A stretch of 64,000 bases of DNA. It comes from Bdellovibrio sp. qaytius (GTDB lineage Bacteria; Bdellovibrionota; Bdellovibrionia; Bdellovibrionales; Bdellovibrionaceae). Below are positions 44,045 through 53,334 of this stretch, one piece after another; the stretch's first letter is position 1; each line of letters opens with the position of its first letter. A program made the position numbers and the translations under genes. The stretch spans positions 1,324,001-1,388,000 of the forward strand of contig CP025734.1 of the NCBI GenBank assembly GCA_004011035.1. Reading direction: 5' to 3'. The notes under the pieces were generated by a model that made no database searches, was not told the origin of the DNA, and saw nothing but the letters and a program-made list of their open reading frames with translations.

Positions 44045-44419
44045 TTATTTCTTATCAGGCGAGATAATCTCGTCGGTGAAAGTCACATAGTAGAATTGAT
44101 ATTTCTGGGGTTGAGTTTCAGCCCATTTTTTTACGACCAGCACCATCTCATTGCGCACTTTTTCACGCTCTTCAGGAAGACGATCACCAAAATACTCAGT
44201 AAAGACAGTTAATGTTGAACCGGTTTCAGCTACCCACATGGGCCTAGCAAAAATAGCCTCTTTGGGTTGGGCTGCGATCATGACCGGAAAAAGTGATTTT
44301 TCCATTTCAGATTGAACTTGGGCTGCTTTTTTCTGTGATAAGCTATTCCAAGCTTCACGAGATAAAAAAGCAACTCCAACTATAACTACTAATCCTAAAA
44401 AATATTTCATGAAAGACAT
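44045..44419 (-). CDS. membrane-anchored small protein downstream of rodA
   Basis: The 124-residue protein has an N-terminal membrane anchor or uncleaved signal (YFLGLVVIVGVAFL, about residues 6-20). A short charged helix follows, then a small beta-rich domain with MWVAETGSTLTVFTEYFGD and a C-terminal strand YQFYYVTFTDEI. It starts 5 bases after rodA ends and is probably the last gene of the mreC-mreD-mrdA-rodA operon. A periplasmic accessory role in wall elongation is possible from context only. Confidence 0.65.
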   Translation of the reverse strand: MSFMKYFLGLVVIVGVAFLSREAWNSLSQKKAAQVQSEMEKSLFPVMIAAQPKEAIFARPMWVAETGSTLTVFTEYFGDRLPEEREKVRNEMVLVVKKWAETQPQKYQFYYVTFTDEIISPDKK

Positions 44420-44424
44420 AAAAC

Positions 44425-45552
44425 CTAGAATAGATATCTACGGTAGGCGACCGAACTAATTAAGCCCATGCCGGCCATGGTTGTTAACATACCTGATCCA
44501 CCGTAACTTAATAACGGAAGCGGAACACCCACGATCGGAAGTAACCCGATCACCATGCCGATATTGATAAACATATGCCAGAATAAGTACGAAGATACGC
44601 CGACCACAATCAGTGCGCCAAACTTATCTCGCGCCCTGGAGGCAATTTCAAAACACACTAAGAATAAAAAGACAAACGTCGTAAGTACCGCGATACTTCC
44701 AACAAAACCCCATTCTTCAGATAACACTGAATAAATAAAATCTGTGTGACGCTCGGGTAAGAATTCTAACTGTGATTGCGTACCTTGACGAAAACCTTTA
44801 CCAAAAAACTGACCAGATCCAACCGCGATACGTGATTGAATCGAGTTATAACCTTTACCTTGAGGATCTGAATCCGGAGAAATAAACGTGTAAACGCGAT
44901 GTCTTTGGTAATCTTTAAGTGCGTACTTCCAGATAACCGGTAAAGCCACAGCTCCTAAAACAACTAAAGTAACTAAGATGCTTTTTCTAATTTTTACGAA
45001 GAACAATAATGTTCCACCGATGAGCATTAACATCATCGCCGTTCCCAGATCGGGTTGTTTCATCGTTAAAATAAACGGCACAAACAATAAAACAAACGGA
45101 AACAGTAAATCACGCATGCTCATGCCAGGGCCTTCAGGATTTCTTGTGATTAAAATCTTAGATAACACTAAGATCAGACACAATTTCATCGTTTCAGAAG
45201 GTTGATACCTAAAAAAGTGAAGATCAATCCAACGTTGACCACCAAGCACGACTTTACCGAAAAAATCCACGTAAACTAAGGCGAACACATTGACGATATA
45301 AATAAACCAAACCAGTCGGTTGATCCATAAATAATCAATGAACGTCATCACAAAGAAAATTGTCCAGCCAGCTGTTAGCCAAACAATCTGTTGAATAAAT
45401 AAAGTTTCAACTTCTCTTGAGTGAGGGCCGTGAGTTGCACTAAATAAATTAATTAAACCAATAACATTTAACGTAAATACTAAAGCAATAAGGCGCAAAT
45501 CAATGCGGCTTAAAAAATTTCTTTCTGATACGTTTAATCCACCAATAGACAT
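44425..45552 (-). CDS. rodA: rod shape-determining glycosyltransferase RodA
   Basis: The 375-residue SEDS-family membrane protein polymerises glycan strands during lateral wall synthesis together with PBP2. It has ten hydrophobic helices. Conserved segments include WIDLHFFRYQPSETMKL, KQPDLGTAMM (family catalytic Asp region), the RQGTQSQLEFLPERHTDFI loop, which is typical of RodA, and the C-terminal PLLSYGGSGML. It is the fourth gene after mreC, mreD and mrdA. Confidence 0.95.
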   Translation of the reverse strand: MSIGGLNVSERNFLSRIDLRLIALVFTLNVIGLINLFSATHGPHSREVETLFIQQIVWLTAGWTIFFVMTFIDYLWINRLVWFIYIVNVFALVYVDFFGKVVLGGQRWIDLHFFRYQPSETMKLCLILVLSKILITRNPEGPGMSMRDLLFPFVLLFVPFILTMKQPDLGTAMMLMLIGGTLLFFVKIRKSILVTLVVLGAVALPVIWKYALKDYQRHRVYTFISPDSDPQGKGYNSIQSRIAVGSGQFFGKGFRQGTQSQLEFLPERHTDFIYSVLSEEWGFVGSIAVLTTFVFLFLVCFEIASRARDKFGALIVVGVSSYLFWHMFINIGMVIGLLPIVGVPLPLLSYGGSGMLTTMAGMGLISSVAYRRYLF

Positions 45553-45573
45553 TACTATTCCTTAATCCAAAAC

Positions 45574-47577
45574 TTAGTCATCGCCGCCAACTGAACCGCC
45601 GGGTTTGTTATTATCCGGAGTTGCAGCACCGCGCGCATTAGGATTTTTCTTTAAAGCTTCTTTGATAATTTCTGGATGATATTTTTTGTAGTACGCTTCA
45701 ATAATATCGCGCACGATCGGAGCAGCCCCTGTATTACCATGGCAACTATGCTGTGCTAACACAGCCACAGTGATTTCTGGTTTATCTGCCGGAGCCCAAG
45801 CCACAAACCAGCCATGATGGCGCATTTGAATCGGACGAGCTGCACACGATTGATAAATTTGATCAGCCGAGAAACTCATAACCTGAGCTGTTCCCGTTTT
45901 ACCAGCCATTTCAACGCCAGGAACTTTCCAATGACGAGCAGTACCGCTGCTGCCATTGGCCACGCGGCGCATAGCTTCTTTAACAATTTTAAAATTAGCG
46001 CGATCGATTTTAAAACCGTTTGGTTGTGGCAATGTGATATCGCGCACTTCAGCCGGAAAACGTTCAAATAAAATTTTACCTTCGTGATCAGTAACTTTTT
46101 TAACGATAAAAGGTTTTACAACTTTTCCTTCGGTTCCGATCGTGTTGTAAGCCACTGCCATTTGTAATGGCGTAGCCGTTACGTAACCTTGACCGATGGC
46201 CATCGTTAAGTTCTCACCCGGTTGCCATTCTTCACCTAAACGGGCTTTTTTCCATTCAGAACTTGGCAGACGACCCGGAGCTTCGCGGTCCATTTCAATA
46301 CCAGTTCTTTGGCCTAAGCCCATTAATGAAATGTAATTATACATTTTATCAACACCTAGAGCGATACCCATTTTATAGAAGAACACATTCGATGATTTTT
46401 CTAAAGCGCCGTAAATATCTAAACTTCCGAAACCATTTTTATTGTGATCATGGAAGGCGCGATTACCGAACCATAATTGGCCGGGAGTTGAGACAATCGT
46501 TTTATCAGTGATGACTTTTTCTTGAAGTGCAGACAAAGCCACGAAAGGTTTAAATGTAGATCCTGGCCAGAAGTGATCTTGAATTACTTTATTACGAAAT
46601 GGTTTAAATGGATCAGTGCTTAGTTTACCCATTACTTTAGTTGAAACATCTGTCGTAAAGATATTCGGGTCAAAACTTGGAGAATTTAGCCAAGCTAAAA
46701 TTTCGCCATTTGATTTCATCGCGACAACGGCACCGATACGATTCATTTTAACCATAGATTCATAGGCCGCTAACTGAACATCACGATCAATCGTTAACAT
46801 CGCGCTATTGCCATGAATAGGTTCAATATCTTTAATTTGTTCGCCGTAAATATTCGGAATCTCAGTCACAGTTTGACGACCATGGGCATCGACCTGAACA
46901 AAGCTTACGCCATCTTCACCGCGAATTTTTTTCTCTAAATGCTCTTCAAGGCCTGATTTACCGATAATATCGCCTTGTTCAAACGAAAGATCGGGTGCAT
47001 TTTTTTTATTTAATTTTTCGATCTCTTTTTTAGAAATCTCGCCCACATAGCCAAATAACTGTGCGCCGTCTTCACGAAGCGGGTAATAACGAATAATAGA
47101 TTCACGAATCTCAAGGCCTGGGTAATCTAGGCGAATGCGTTTTAAACGAAACACTTCTTCGCGCGTTAAATTATCTTTTAAACGAATCATTGAAAAAGGC
47201 CCGTTTAATTTTTTACTGCGAATAATTTTTTCAGTTAACTTTGCAGGCTCTAAACCAATGATCGGAGCTACGTTTTCAGATAACGTTTTTAAATCTTCGA
47301 TATACTGCGGAGAAATAATCGCTTCAAAACCCGGTAAGTTCTCAACTAAAGCTTTACCATCACGATCAACGATAAGACCACGTGGAGCCATGATTTTAGT
47401 TTGTTTAACACGATTTTTTTCAGAGTACTGGCGTAATTCACGGCCATTGATGATTTGTAGCCACATTAAACGCAGACAAAATACAGCGGCAGTGACAGTG
47501 ACAAAAATATAGAAGGGGCGGTAACGGTTTAAAAAATCGCGAGCCTCTTCGGGGTTGCTAATATACTGCGTTCTCAT
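45574..47577 (-). CDS. mrdA: penicillin-binding protein 2 (elongation transpeptidase)
   Basis: This class B PBP of 667 residues is the partner of RodA. One membrane anchor (about residues 19-37) is followed by the dimerisation/pedestal region (PRGLIVDRDGKALVEN). The transpeptidase domain has the active-site Ser in GSTFKPF, SSN in EKSSNVFFYKM and KTG in AGKTGTAQV. The C-terminus is Gly/Asn-rich. It overlaps mreD by 4 bases (ATGA). Confidence 0.95.
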   Translation of the reverse strand: MRTQYISNPEEARDFLNRYRPFYIFVTVTAAVFCLRLMWLQIINGRELRQYSEKNRVKQTKIMAPRGLIVDRDGKALVENLPGFEAIISPQYIEDLKTLSENVAPIIGLEPAKLTEKIIRSKKLNGPFSMIRLKDNLTREEVFRLKRIRLDYPGLEIRESIIRYYPLREDGAQLFGYVGEISKKEIEKLNKKNAPDLSFEQGDIIGKSGLEEHLEKKIRGEDGVSFVQVDAHGRQTVTEIPNIYGEQIKDIEPIHGNSAMLTIDRDVQLAAYESMVKMNRIGAVVAMKSNGEILAWLNSPSFDPNIFTTDVSTKVMGKLSTDPFKPFRNKVIQDHFWPGSTFKPFVALSALQEKVITDKTIVSTPGQLWFGNRAFHDHNKNGFGSLDIYGALEKSSNVFFYKMGIALGVDKMYNYISLMGLGQRTGIEMDREAPGRLPSSEWKKARLGEEWQPGENLTMAIGQGYVTATPLQMAVAYNTIGTEGKVVKPFIVKKVTDHEGKILFERFPAEVRDITLPQPNGFKIDRANFKIVKEAMRRVANGSSGTARHWKVPGVEMAGKTGTAQVMSFSADQIYQSCAARPIQMRHHGWFVAWAPADKPEITVAVLAQHSCHGNTGAAPIVRDIIEAYYKKYHPEIIKEALKKNPNARGAATPDNNKPGGSVGGDD

Positions 47578-48131
47578 GATTCAACCTCAGATGCGTGATC
47601 AGTGCTGGTCGGACCCCAAGAAGGATTTGATTCAAAACGCTGGTCGATAAAGTCTAAAAACTTATAAATCGGAATACTAAATAAAAAGTTACATCCCATC
47701 TCTAAAAGACGGTGTAAAAAGAAAATCGGCGTAGGGTTTGGTTCTAACCAACGAGAAATTGTAATATAAGCGATGGCATAAAATAACGAACCACTTGTTG
47801 TCAGAATCGAAAAATAAAACAAAGACGTTGAATGGATGCGGTTTTTGAAAAACCAAACAAACAAAATCAAAGCCACTAAACTCGTCCACGCCATTTTCAG
47901 CGGAATATACGAATAGCGAGTCATAATCAGACCTAAAAAATACACGAAAAATACAGCGCGCACCGAAGGCCATTTTAAAGCCACAAAGACCACCATAATT
48001 AACCATAATTGCGGAGCGGGGAAAGAGCCTAATACAAACGGCCAAAAACTAGTTTGAAACGCACAAAACGCGTAAAACACCAACGTAAAGATAACTAGTT
48101 TTAAGATAAGTAAAATCGAACTTCTAGACAT
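47574..48131 (-). CDS. mreD: rod shape-determining membrane protein MreD
   Basis: The 185-residue protein has five or six hydrophobic helices. Sequence conservation of MreD is low, and the call rests on size, topology and position between mreC and mrdA. Its start lies 3 bases after mreC ends and its stop overlaps the mrdA start. Confidence 0.83.
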   Translation of the reverse strand: MSRSSILLILKLVIFTLVFYAFCAFQTSFWPFVLGSFPAPQLWLIMVVFVALKWPSVRAVFFVYFLGLIMTRYSYIPLKMAWTSLVALILFVWFFKNRIHSTSLFYFSILTTSGSLFYAIAYITISRWLEPNPTPIFFLHRLLEMGCNFLFSIPIYKFLDFIDQRFESNPSWGPTSTDHASEVES

Positions 48132-48134
48132 GAT

Positions 48135-49010
48135 TTAGTTATTGCCTTCAGGTTTAGTAACGGCTGCTGTTGTCGTTTCAGGAAAGAAATCTTCATGAGC
48201 GGCATCAATCACAACAAACACTTCTTCAATTTTATTAGATTCAATAATAGGTTTAATGTTTACAACAAGGCTGGCACTTTTAGTTTTGCGCTCAACATCT
48301 GTCACAACCGCTAAAGGAAACCCTTTAGGAAAAATATTATCTAAACCACCAGTTACGATGATATCGCCAGTTTTTACATCTTCAGTGCGATCGATATACT
48401 GTAAAATACCGCCATCTTTCGATGTGCCTTCGATAATGCCACGAGCGCGGGTTTTTTGTATCATAGCATCAAACACAGAATAACGATCCGTGATCAACAT
48501 CACATGGCTTGTGTGTTCTGAAGGGCGAAAAATATAACCCACAGCCCCAGAAACCGTGATTACAGCCTGTAAATGCTTAAGACCATCTTTGCGGCCTTTG
48601 TTAATTGTGATTGTTTTATGATCTGGCAGCATGTCGCGGCCAATAACTTGAGCTGGCAGAAGCTCCATTTTTGTATTTTTTTGAAAGTCTAAAATGTTTT
48701 TTAAACGGGCAATTTCGATCTGACTTTCATCAAAAAGTTTCAAACGTGTTTTGATTTCAGCTAATTCGCTTTGTAAGCGGGCATTATCTTTTTTGATATT
48801 CAATAAATTCACATATTCAGAGGTCGTTCCACGAACGCCTAAGCTTAATCCCGAGAATAAAGATTGAAATCCATCAGATAAAAAGCTTAAGGGCTGTGCA
48901 AACCAGCTCTCCTGAGTTTTTTTCTGCTCCATGTTAATAGAGATCAACGGCAGTAGGGCCATGAGTAAAATAAGAATCGCTTTTTTGAAATTTATATTTA
49001 GAAAATTCAC
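48135..49010 (-). CDS. mreC: rod shape-determining protein MreC
   Basis: The 291-residue protein has one N-terminal membrane helix (AILILLMALLPLISI), a coiled coil (LLNIKKDNARLQSELAEIKTRL, described here by its first part) and the beta-rich periplasmic domain with VIGRDMLPDHKTITINKG and GAVGYIFRPSEHTSHVMLI. MreC organises the elongasome in the periplasm. No mreB precedes it; the next gene upstream is the divergent ppiD-type gene. It is the first gene of the rod-shape operon. Confidence 0.92.
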   Translation of the reverse strand: MNFLNINFKKAILILLMALLPLISINMEQKKTQESWFAQPLSFLSDGFQSLFSGLSLGVRGTTSEYVNLLNIKKDNARLQSELAEIKTRLKLFDESQIEIARLKNILDFQKNTKMELLPAQVIGRDMLPDHKTITINKGRKDGLKHLQAVITVSGAVGYIFRPSEHTSHVMLITDRYSVFDAMIQKTRARGIIEGTSKDGGILQYIDRTEDVKTGDIIVTGGLDNIFPKGFPLAVVTDVERKTKSASLVVNIKPIIESNKIEEVFVVIDAAHEDFFPETTTAAVTKPEGNN

Positions 49011-49114
49011 AGTTGAAAATTTCTCCTGAATACAACGGTAACAAAATAGTTGCGGAATTCAACATTATCTTTAATCATATTTGTTCTTGTCAAAATATAA
49101 GGAGTACTCTGGAT

Positions 49115-50641
49115 ATGTCTCAACAAACGTTTATTAAACAAGTTAAAAATACTTTAGCTGGTGGTAAAGCCATCAACGCCAAGGCTGTCGTAGCCATGCT
49201 CATTTTTGGTATGATTATTTTAACTTTCGTTCTTTCTGATTACTCTACTCGCAAAGGCGGCCATTTAGGTATGGGAGCTGCAGCTGAAGTAAATGGTGAA
49301 ATCATCACTCTTAAAGAATTTCAAGAGCAAGAAAATCGCATTTCTAGCTATTATGCTCAATTTTTCGGTGGCAAAATCGATAATGATTTTCAAAAAAAGC
49401 AAATTCGCTCTGAAGCGATCAACGAATTAGTAAACAATTCGTTAGCAGCCCAAGCAGCCGAAGGCGAAAAAATCTTCGCCACTGATGCAGAGCTTAAAAA
49501 AATCATCATGGAAGACCTTCCGTACTTCAAAAAAGACGGTGTATTTCAATCAGATCTTTATAAAGGTCTATTAAATGCAAACAAACTAACTCCAAGCGAA
49601 TTCGAAAAAGGTTTACGCTCTCAAGCGAAAACGGCGCGTATTCGTCAGTTATTTGAATTAGGTTTATCTTCGAATCGCTTAGAAAAGGATTTAGAAAACG
49701 AACTTAAATCTAAAAAAATCAACGTAGCGTTTGTTAAATTAAACGTGGATGAAGTTAAAAAAACAGTAACTCCGTCAGAAGTTAGTGCAAAAATGGCAGA
49801 TCCTGCTTTTGCCCAAAAAGTTCAAGATTATTACAATAACACAAAAGGTGAATTCGAAACGCCTGAACAAGTTAAAGCGTCTCACATCTTAATTCGTACA
49901 ACTGAAGGCAATGCTGAATCTGATGGTATCGCTAAAGCTAAAATGGAAAACATCGTTAAACGTTTAGCTAAAGAAGACTTCGCAAAAGTGGCGGGTCAAG
50001 TTTCTGAAGATCCAGGTTCAAAAGCTAAAAACGGCGATTTAGGTTATTTCTCTAAAGGCCGTATGGTTAAAGAATTCGAAGAAGTGGCTTTCACAACTCC
50101 GGTTGGAAAAGTATCTGCTGTGATCAAAACTCCGTTTGGTTACCATATCTTAAAAGTTATGGATAAAAAACCAGCGCAAACAACTTCTTTCGAAGCCGCT
50201 AAAAACGGAATCGCGACTAAATTAGTAGCTGAAGAAAAAACATTAACTATTTCTAAACAATTAGAAGAACTAGCTGCTGCGGGTAACGCCCAAGCGGTTA
50301 ATGAGTTCGTAACTAAGAATAACCTTAAATGGACTGAATCTGGTTACTTTGATTTAACAGCTGAACAATTACCGGGTTCTCAATCGCCTGAGTTATTTAA
50401 TGCAAGTCTTGGTTTAAGCAAAGCGGCTCCGATATCTAAAGCGTTAATCCGTGAAGGTGATGCGCAGTACTTAGTAAAATTAGTCGATGCAAAAAGCGAA
50501 GCTTCAACTGCGATTGTTGGCAAAGATGCTGCTGAGACGGCTGAAAAGCAGAAATCTTTAGGCGGATATGCTAAGTGGGTTTCTGTTCTTCGTAAAGATG
50601 CTAAGGTTACTACTAATCAGGCTTTGTTAGAAGCTCAGTAG
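49115..50641 (+). CDS. membrane-anchored peptidyl-prolyl isomerase, PpiD/SurA type
   Basis: The 508-residue protein has one N-terminal membrane helix (AVVAMLIFGMIILTFVLS, about residues 24-41), a SurA_N-like chaperone region and one parvulin domain (about residues 245-340). The parvulin domain is seen as VKASHILIRTTEG, DPGSKAKNGDLGYFSKG and TPFGYHILKVMDK. This is the plan of PpiD, a periplasm-facing inner-membrane folding factor at the Sec translocon. It could help fold the large exported proteins of this organism. AAGGAG at 49099-49104 supports the ATG at 49115, although the frame is open to 49013. A terminator follows 27 bases after the stop. Confidence 0.9.
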   Translation: MSQQTFIKQVKNTLAGGKAINAKAVVAMLIFGMIILTFVLSDYSTRKGGHLGMGAAAEVNGEIITLKEFQEQENRISSYYAQFFGGKIDNDFQKKQIRSEAINELVNNSLAAQAAEGEKIFATDAELKKIIMEDLPYFKKDGVFQSDLYKGLLNANKLTPSEFEKGLRSQAKTARIRQLFELGLSSNRLEKDLENELKSKKINVAFVKLNVDEVKKTVTPSEVSAKMADPAFAQKVQDYYNNTKGEFETPEQVKASHILIRTTEGNAESDGIAKAKMENIVKRLAKEDFAKVAGQVSEDPGSKAKNGDLGYFSKGRMVKEFEEVAFTTPVGKVSAVIKTPFGYHILKVMDKKPAQTTSFEAAKNGIATKLVAEEKTLTISKQLEELAAAGNAQAVNEFVTKNNLKWTESGYFDLTAEQLPGSQSPELFNASLGLSKAAPISKALIREGDAQYLVKLVDAKSEASTAIVGKDAAETAEKQKSLGGYAKWVSVLRKDAKVTTNQALLEAQ

Positions 50642-51310
50642 TTGTTGCTAGACATTTTTGATTATGGAAAGCCGAACATTGTGTTCGGCTTTTTTTTGGT
50701 TTGTCATAGTCGTGGAGGCTTTATAAAAAAGCTAATTACTAAGATCCCACACGTAGATAGGTATCCTATCATATTTTGTGTTTCTCAATGCTCTGGTAAA
50801 TATCCTGGGTTAGAACTTTCGAATTTTGAAGAAATGTATGGAATAACTCTCGCATTTTCAAAAGGACGAAATTTTGATTCTCAGCAAGTTAAATCTCTTG
50901 AGAAATTAATTGCTGATATGAAGGCCGAGTTGAAATGTAAGCATGTTCTTTTGGTTGATTGTCATGTGTTTCAAAGCAAAGAACGATCGTTTCGCTTTTT
51001 TTCTCACAGAGAAAATACTGACATGACTAGTGTTGGCTTTATGTTAAAAGGCACTGTTGAGTATCAAACGAACGCCGTTTTGGAAAAGTCGCCAATTACC
51101 TGCGAAACGAAGCTAGTGGATCATTTTGATGATCGACGTCGTAAAGTACATTGTTATCAAATCTCATTCTCAACCAAGCTTATTGCAGATAAAAAGAATG
51201 TAGGAAAATCTAGAAAAACTAAATTTGAAATGGGATTATACGCTGGCGCCGTGGTGGCTATGACAAAAATGCGTATAGATGCGGATCCTGATTTTTGGAA
51301 AATTAAATAA
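50642..51310 (+). CDS. orphan protein of unknown function, start uncertain
   Basis: The open frame runs from the base after the ppiD stop to 51310, but it crosses the ppiD terminator, so translation cannot begin at its first TTG under normal conditions. Candidate starts are TTG 50696 and ATG 50834; a possible promoter (TTGTCA 50701-50706, TATAAA 50722-50727, spacing 15) would favour 50834. The C-terminal part (GLYAGAVVAMTKMRIDADPDFW) and an internal VLLVDCHVF look protein-like, but I recognise no family. Base composition is more T-rich than the neighbours. The 5' end may be lost, making this a decaying gene. A remnant of an unrelated gene follows in the same frame. Confidence 0.45.
   Translation: MLLDIFDYGKPNIVFGFFLVCHSRGGFIKKLITKIPHVDRYPIIFCVSQCSGKYPGLELSNFEEMYGITLAFSKGRNFDSQQVKSLEKLIADMKAELKCKHVLLVDCHVFQSKERSFRFFSHRENTDMTSVGFMLKGTVEYQTNAVLEKSPITCETKLVDHFDDRRRKVHCYQISFSTKLIADKKNVGKSRKTKFEMGLYAGAVVAMTKMRIDADPDFWKIK
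50668..50697 (+). terminator. intrinsic terminator of the ppiD-type gene
   Basis: AAAGCCGAACA (50668-50678) pairs with TGTTCGGCTTT (50682-50692) around a TTG loop, followed by a T-tract to 50697. Confidence 0.93.
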
Positions 51311-51475
51311 TGGAAAAAAGTAGTAATTTTGATTGTCGCTCATGGCGGTGTGTTCTGGGCTGTTCAACATTTTGGTCAGCTAGGTAAACGATTTGATTTG
51401 CCGAATGCGATTCTGGTTTTGTTGCGAGCGCCGTTGAAAACAGATATGCCTTGGTCGGTTTCGGAGTTGGGGTAG
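51311..51475 (+). pseudogene. remnant of a histidine phosphatase C-terminus
   Basis: After the stop codon at 51308-51310, the same frame continues for 54 codons with VILIVAHGGVFWAVQHFGQL, then LPNAILVLL and PWSVSEL, ending at TAG 51473. AHGGV followed by the Leu-Pro-Asn-Ala strand is the C-terminal part of the histidine phosphatase (phosphoglycerate mutase-like) superfamily, carrying its second catalytic His. No start codon or N-terminal RHG half is present. The bases 51476-51629 hold only an AT-rich leader for the next gene, with GGGAGG at 51618-51623. Confidence 0.62.
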
Positions 51476-51629
51476 CCTAGACCTCTTGGCGCATAAATAC
51501 ATTTTTATTTAAACATTTCTGAGATATTAAGTACAATTTTAGAGGGGACTTCGCTTTTGTCGCTCCTTTAGAAGAACGACTCACCACGGTAGCAGCTTTT
51601 ATGTTCCTTCGATTTTTGGGAGGTAATTA

Positions 51630-52145
51630 ATGATATTTAAGGCTTTCTTCTTTTTTTTCTTATTTTGTGGACTTTGTAATAGTGCTCTTGCGAATAGCGA
51701 CGTTACAAAAAGTGTTGATATTCAAATTAAAGATTCTTTATACGCTGGAGCAATTGCTAAGTTCGAGCTTGCTTGGGTTTCAGAAAATATAGAAACTCCA
51801 GTTGCTATTGATTCAAAAACATTTGATAATCTGTTTAATTTTAGTTTTCAATCCAGTTCTGAATCTGAAAGTGAATCAATCGTTGAGGCAATAAAAAATA
51901 GTTCGTTTTCACAAACCGAGACAACTAGTGATATTAGATGGCGTTTAAATTTCTTTAACAAAGATGGATATCTGCTTTCATCAATTTATTTAAGTCAATA
52001 TGGTAATCTTGGCTACTTTCAGGGAAAGTCTATCAAAATAGAAAAAGATGTAATCCTTAAAGTAAGTAAAAACATAATGAAAAATCAACTAGACTCTCAG
52101 TTCAAGTCTGATTTTTTATACAAAATAGTTAAATTTTTTAAATAA
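51630..52145 (+). CDS. secreted protein of unknown function
   Basis: The 171-residue protein has a very hydrophobic signal peptide (FFFFFLFCGLCNSALA, cleavage at about residue 21). A beta-rich mature part follows with a Ser/Glu run (SSSESESESI, about residues 75-84) and a basic C-terminus. GGGAGG lies 7 bases before the ATG, which makes it a credible gene. I recognise no family. It lies in the ragged region between ppiD and cdd, and its codon use is more T-rich than that of flanking genes. Confidence 0.6.
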   Translation: MIFKAFFFFFLFCGLCNSALANSDVTKSVDIQIKDSLYAGAIAKFELAWVSENIETPVAIDSKTFDNLFNFSFQSSSESESESIVEAIKNSSFSQTETTSDIRWRLNFFNKDGYLLSSIYLSQYGNLGYFQGKSIKIEKDVILKVSKNIMKNQLDSQFKSDFLYKIVKFFK

Positions 52146-52205
52146 ATGAAAACCTTATGACGTGAACCCAATTTCCATACCAGTTACATTGCGACTAGTC
52201 GATTT

Positions 52206-52312
52206 TCAATCTTGAATTTAGTTGGTGTAAAAGTTTCTGGTGCTGGTGGTTTATATCCCAATTGAGGTTACCCCGAAAAATTAGACCGTTTAGAAAAAGA
52301 GTTTCAACTCTG
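52206..52312 (+). other. possible gene debris
   Basis: One frame reads NLVGVKVSGAGGLYPN, a TGA stop, then GYPEKLDRLEKEFQL and a second TGA. Both pieces look like ends of coding sequence but are too short to assign. They are the only content seen between the secreted-protein gene and the convergent cdd gene. Confidence 0.25.
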
Positions 52313-52322
52313 AATCATCCAA

Positions 52323-52757
52323 CTACTTCGTCAAATGCTCAGGCTCAAAAGCAAACGGAAACAACTCGCTAAACAACAAAGCTTTCTCTTTACCCGAAGT
52401 ATTCGTCAAAATCACAGTCGTATCAGCCTTAGCAAATTCAGCCAACACCTGACGGCAAAATCCACATGGTGGCCATGGGCTGTCTTCAGCGCTGGCAACT
52501 GCAACGTGAGTAATATGCACAGGTTTTTTATTTTCGCTATACGCTTTCCAGATCGCCACGCGTTCAGCGCACACAGTGCCGCCATAGCTTGCGTTTTCGA
52601 TATTGCAGCCAGAGTATACTTTGCCGTTACTAAGTCTTATTGCTGAGCCTATGCGTTTTGTTGAATAGGGCGAGTGTGAATACTCCATCGCCTTGATCGC
52701 TAAAACTTTTAATTCAGATTGAAGTTCTTTTTCGTTACTGATTGGTGAAGAGCTCAT
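52323..52757 (-). CDS. cdd: cytidine deaminase
   Basis: This 144-residue zinc enzyme converts cytidine and deoxycytidine to uridine forms for salvage. The substrate loop SGCNIENASYGGTVCAERVA contains the Cys-Ala-Glu motif, and PCGFCRQVLAEF supplies the two other zinc ligands. It overlaps the maf-type gene by 23 bases and is the last gene of the operon 53331-maf-cdd. Pyrimidine salvage would be useful to a predator that takes up nucleic acids from prey. Confidence 0.95.
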   Translation of the reverse strand: MSSSPISNEKELQSELKVLAIKAMEYSHSPYSTKRIGSAIRLSNGKVYSGCNIENASYGGTVCAERVAIWKAYSENKKPVHITHVAVASAEDSPWPPCGFCRQVLAEFAKADTTVILTNTSGKEKALLFSELFPFAFEPEHLTK

Positions 52758-53334
52758 AGCCTAGTTCCTTTAGTTTTTGGCTGATCCACATCATGGGTAA
52801 GCCTTGAATCGCTGAAAAATCATCGGTTTCAATTTTTTCGAATAAACAAATACCACTGCGTTCAATTTTATAACTTCCGGCACAGTCGTATGGCAAATCA
52901 ATACGCAGATAGTTGTCTATCTCTGAGGGCGTTAATTTTTTCATCTTCATTTTTGAGATATGATTTAAGGTGTATTTTTGCTCTTCATGTAAAATCGCAA
53001 TCGATGTGATCAGCTGATGTGTTCGCCCTGACATGCTTTGCAGCTGTTCTTTGGCTTTATCATGGCTTTTACTTTTGCCGATGATGTTGCCATCAAAATC
53101 CACTAACTGATCACCACCGATAACCACAGCACTTTTAAATTCTTTATTTAGTGAGGCCGCTTTGGCGAAAGCTAAACTTTCAGCTACTTCAAGCGGAGTT
53201 TTATGTTGTGATAAAAGATTTTTTTTCAAGGCGTCTTCATCACAGCTGGGCTTGATTGTTTCAAATGGGATACCTAGTTTAAGCATCAATTCTTTGCGGT
53301 AAACTGAAGTGCTGCCTAAGATTAGTTTTTTCAT
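52735..53334 (-). CDS. Maf-family nucleotide pyrophosphatase (YceF-like)
   Basis: The 199-residue protein belongs to the Maf/HAM1-like fold: LILGSTSVYRKELMLKLG at the start, SCDEDALKKN, VVIGGDQLVDFDGNIIGK and GRTHQLITSIAI. Maf proteins hydrolyse modified or canonical nucleoside triphosphates and are linked to house-cleaning and division arrest. The STSVYR start and DEDALK are closest to YceF (7-methyl-GTP pyrophosphatase). It overlaps its neighbours on both sides, by 4 and 23 bases. Confidence 0.92.
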   Translation of the reverse strand: MKKLILGSTSVYRKELMLKLGIPFETIKPSCDEDALKKNLLSQHKTPLEVAESLAFAKAASLNKEFKSAVVIGGDQLVDFDGNIIGKSKSHDKAKEQLQSMSGRTHQLITSIAILHEEQKYTLNHISKMKMKKLTPSEIDNYLRIDLPYDCAGSYKIERSGICLFEKIETDDFSAIQGLPMMWISQKLKELGYELFTNQ

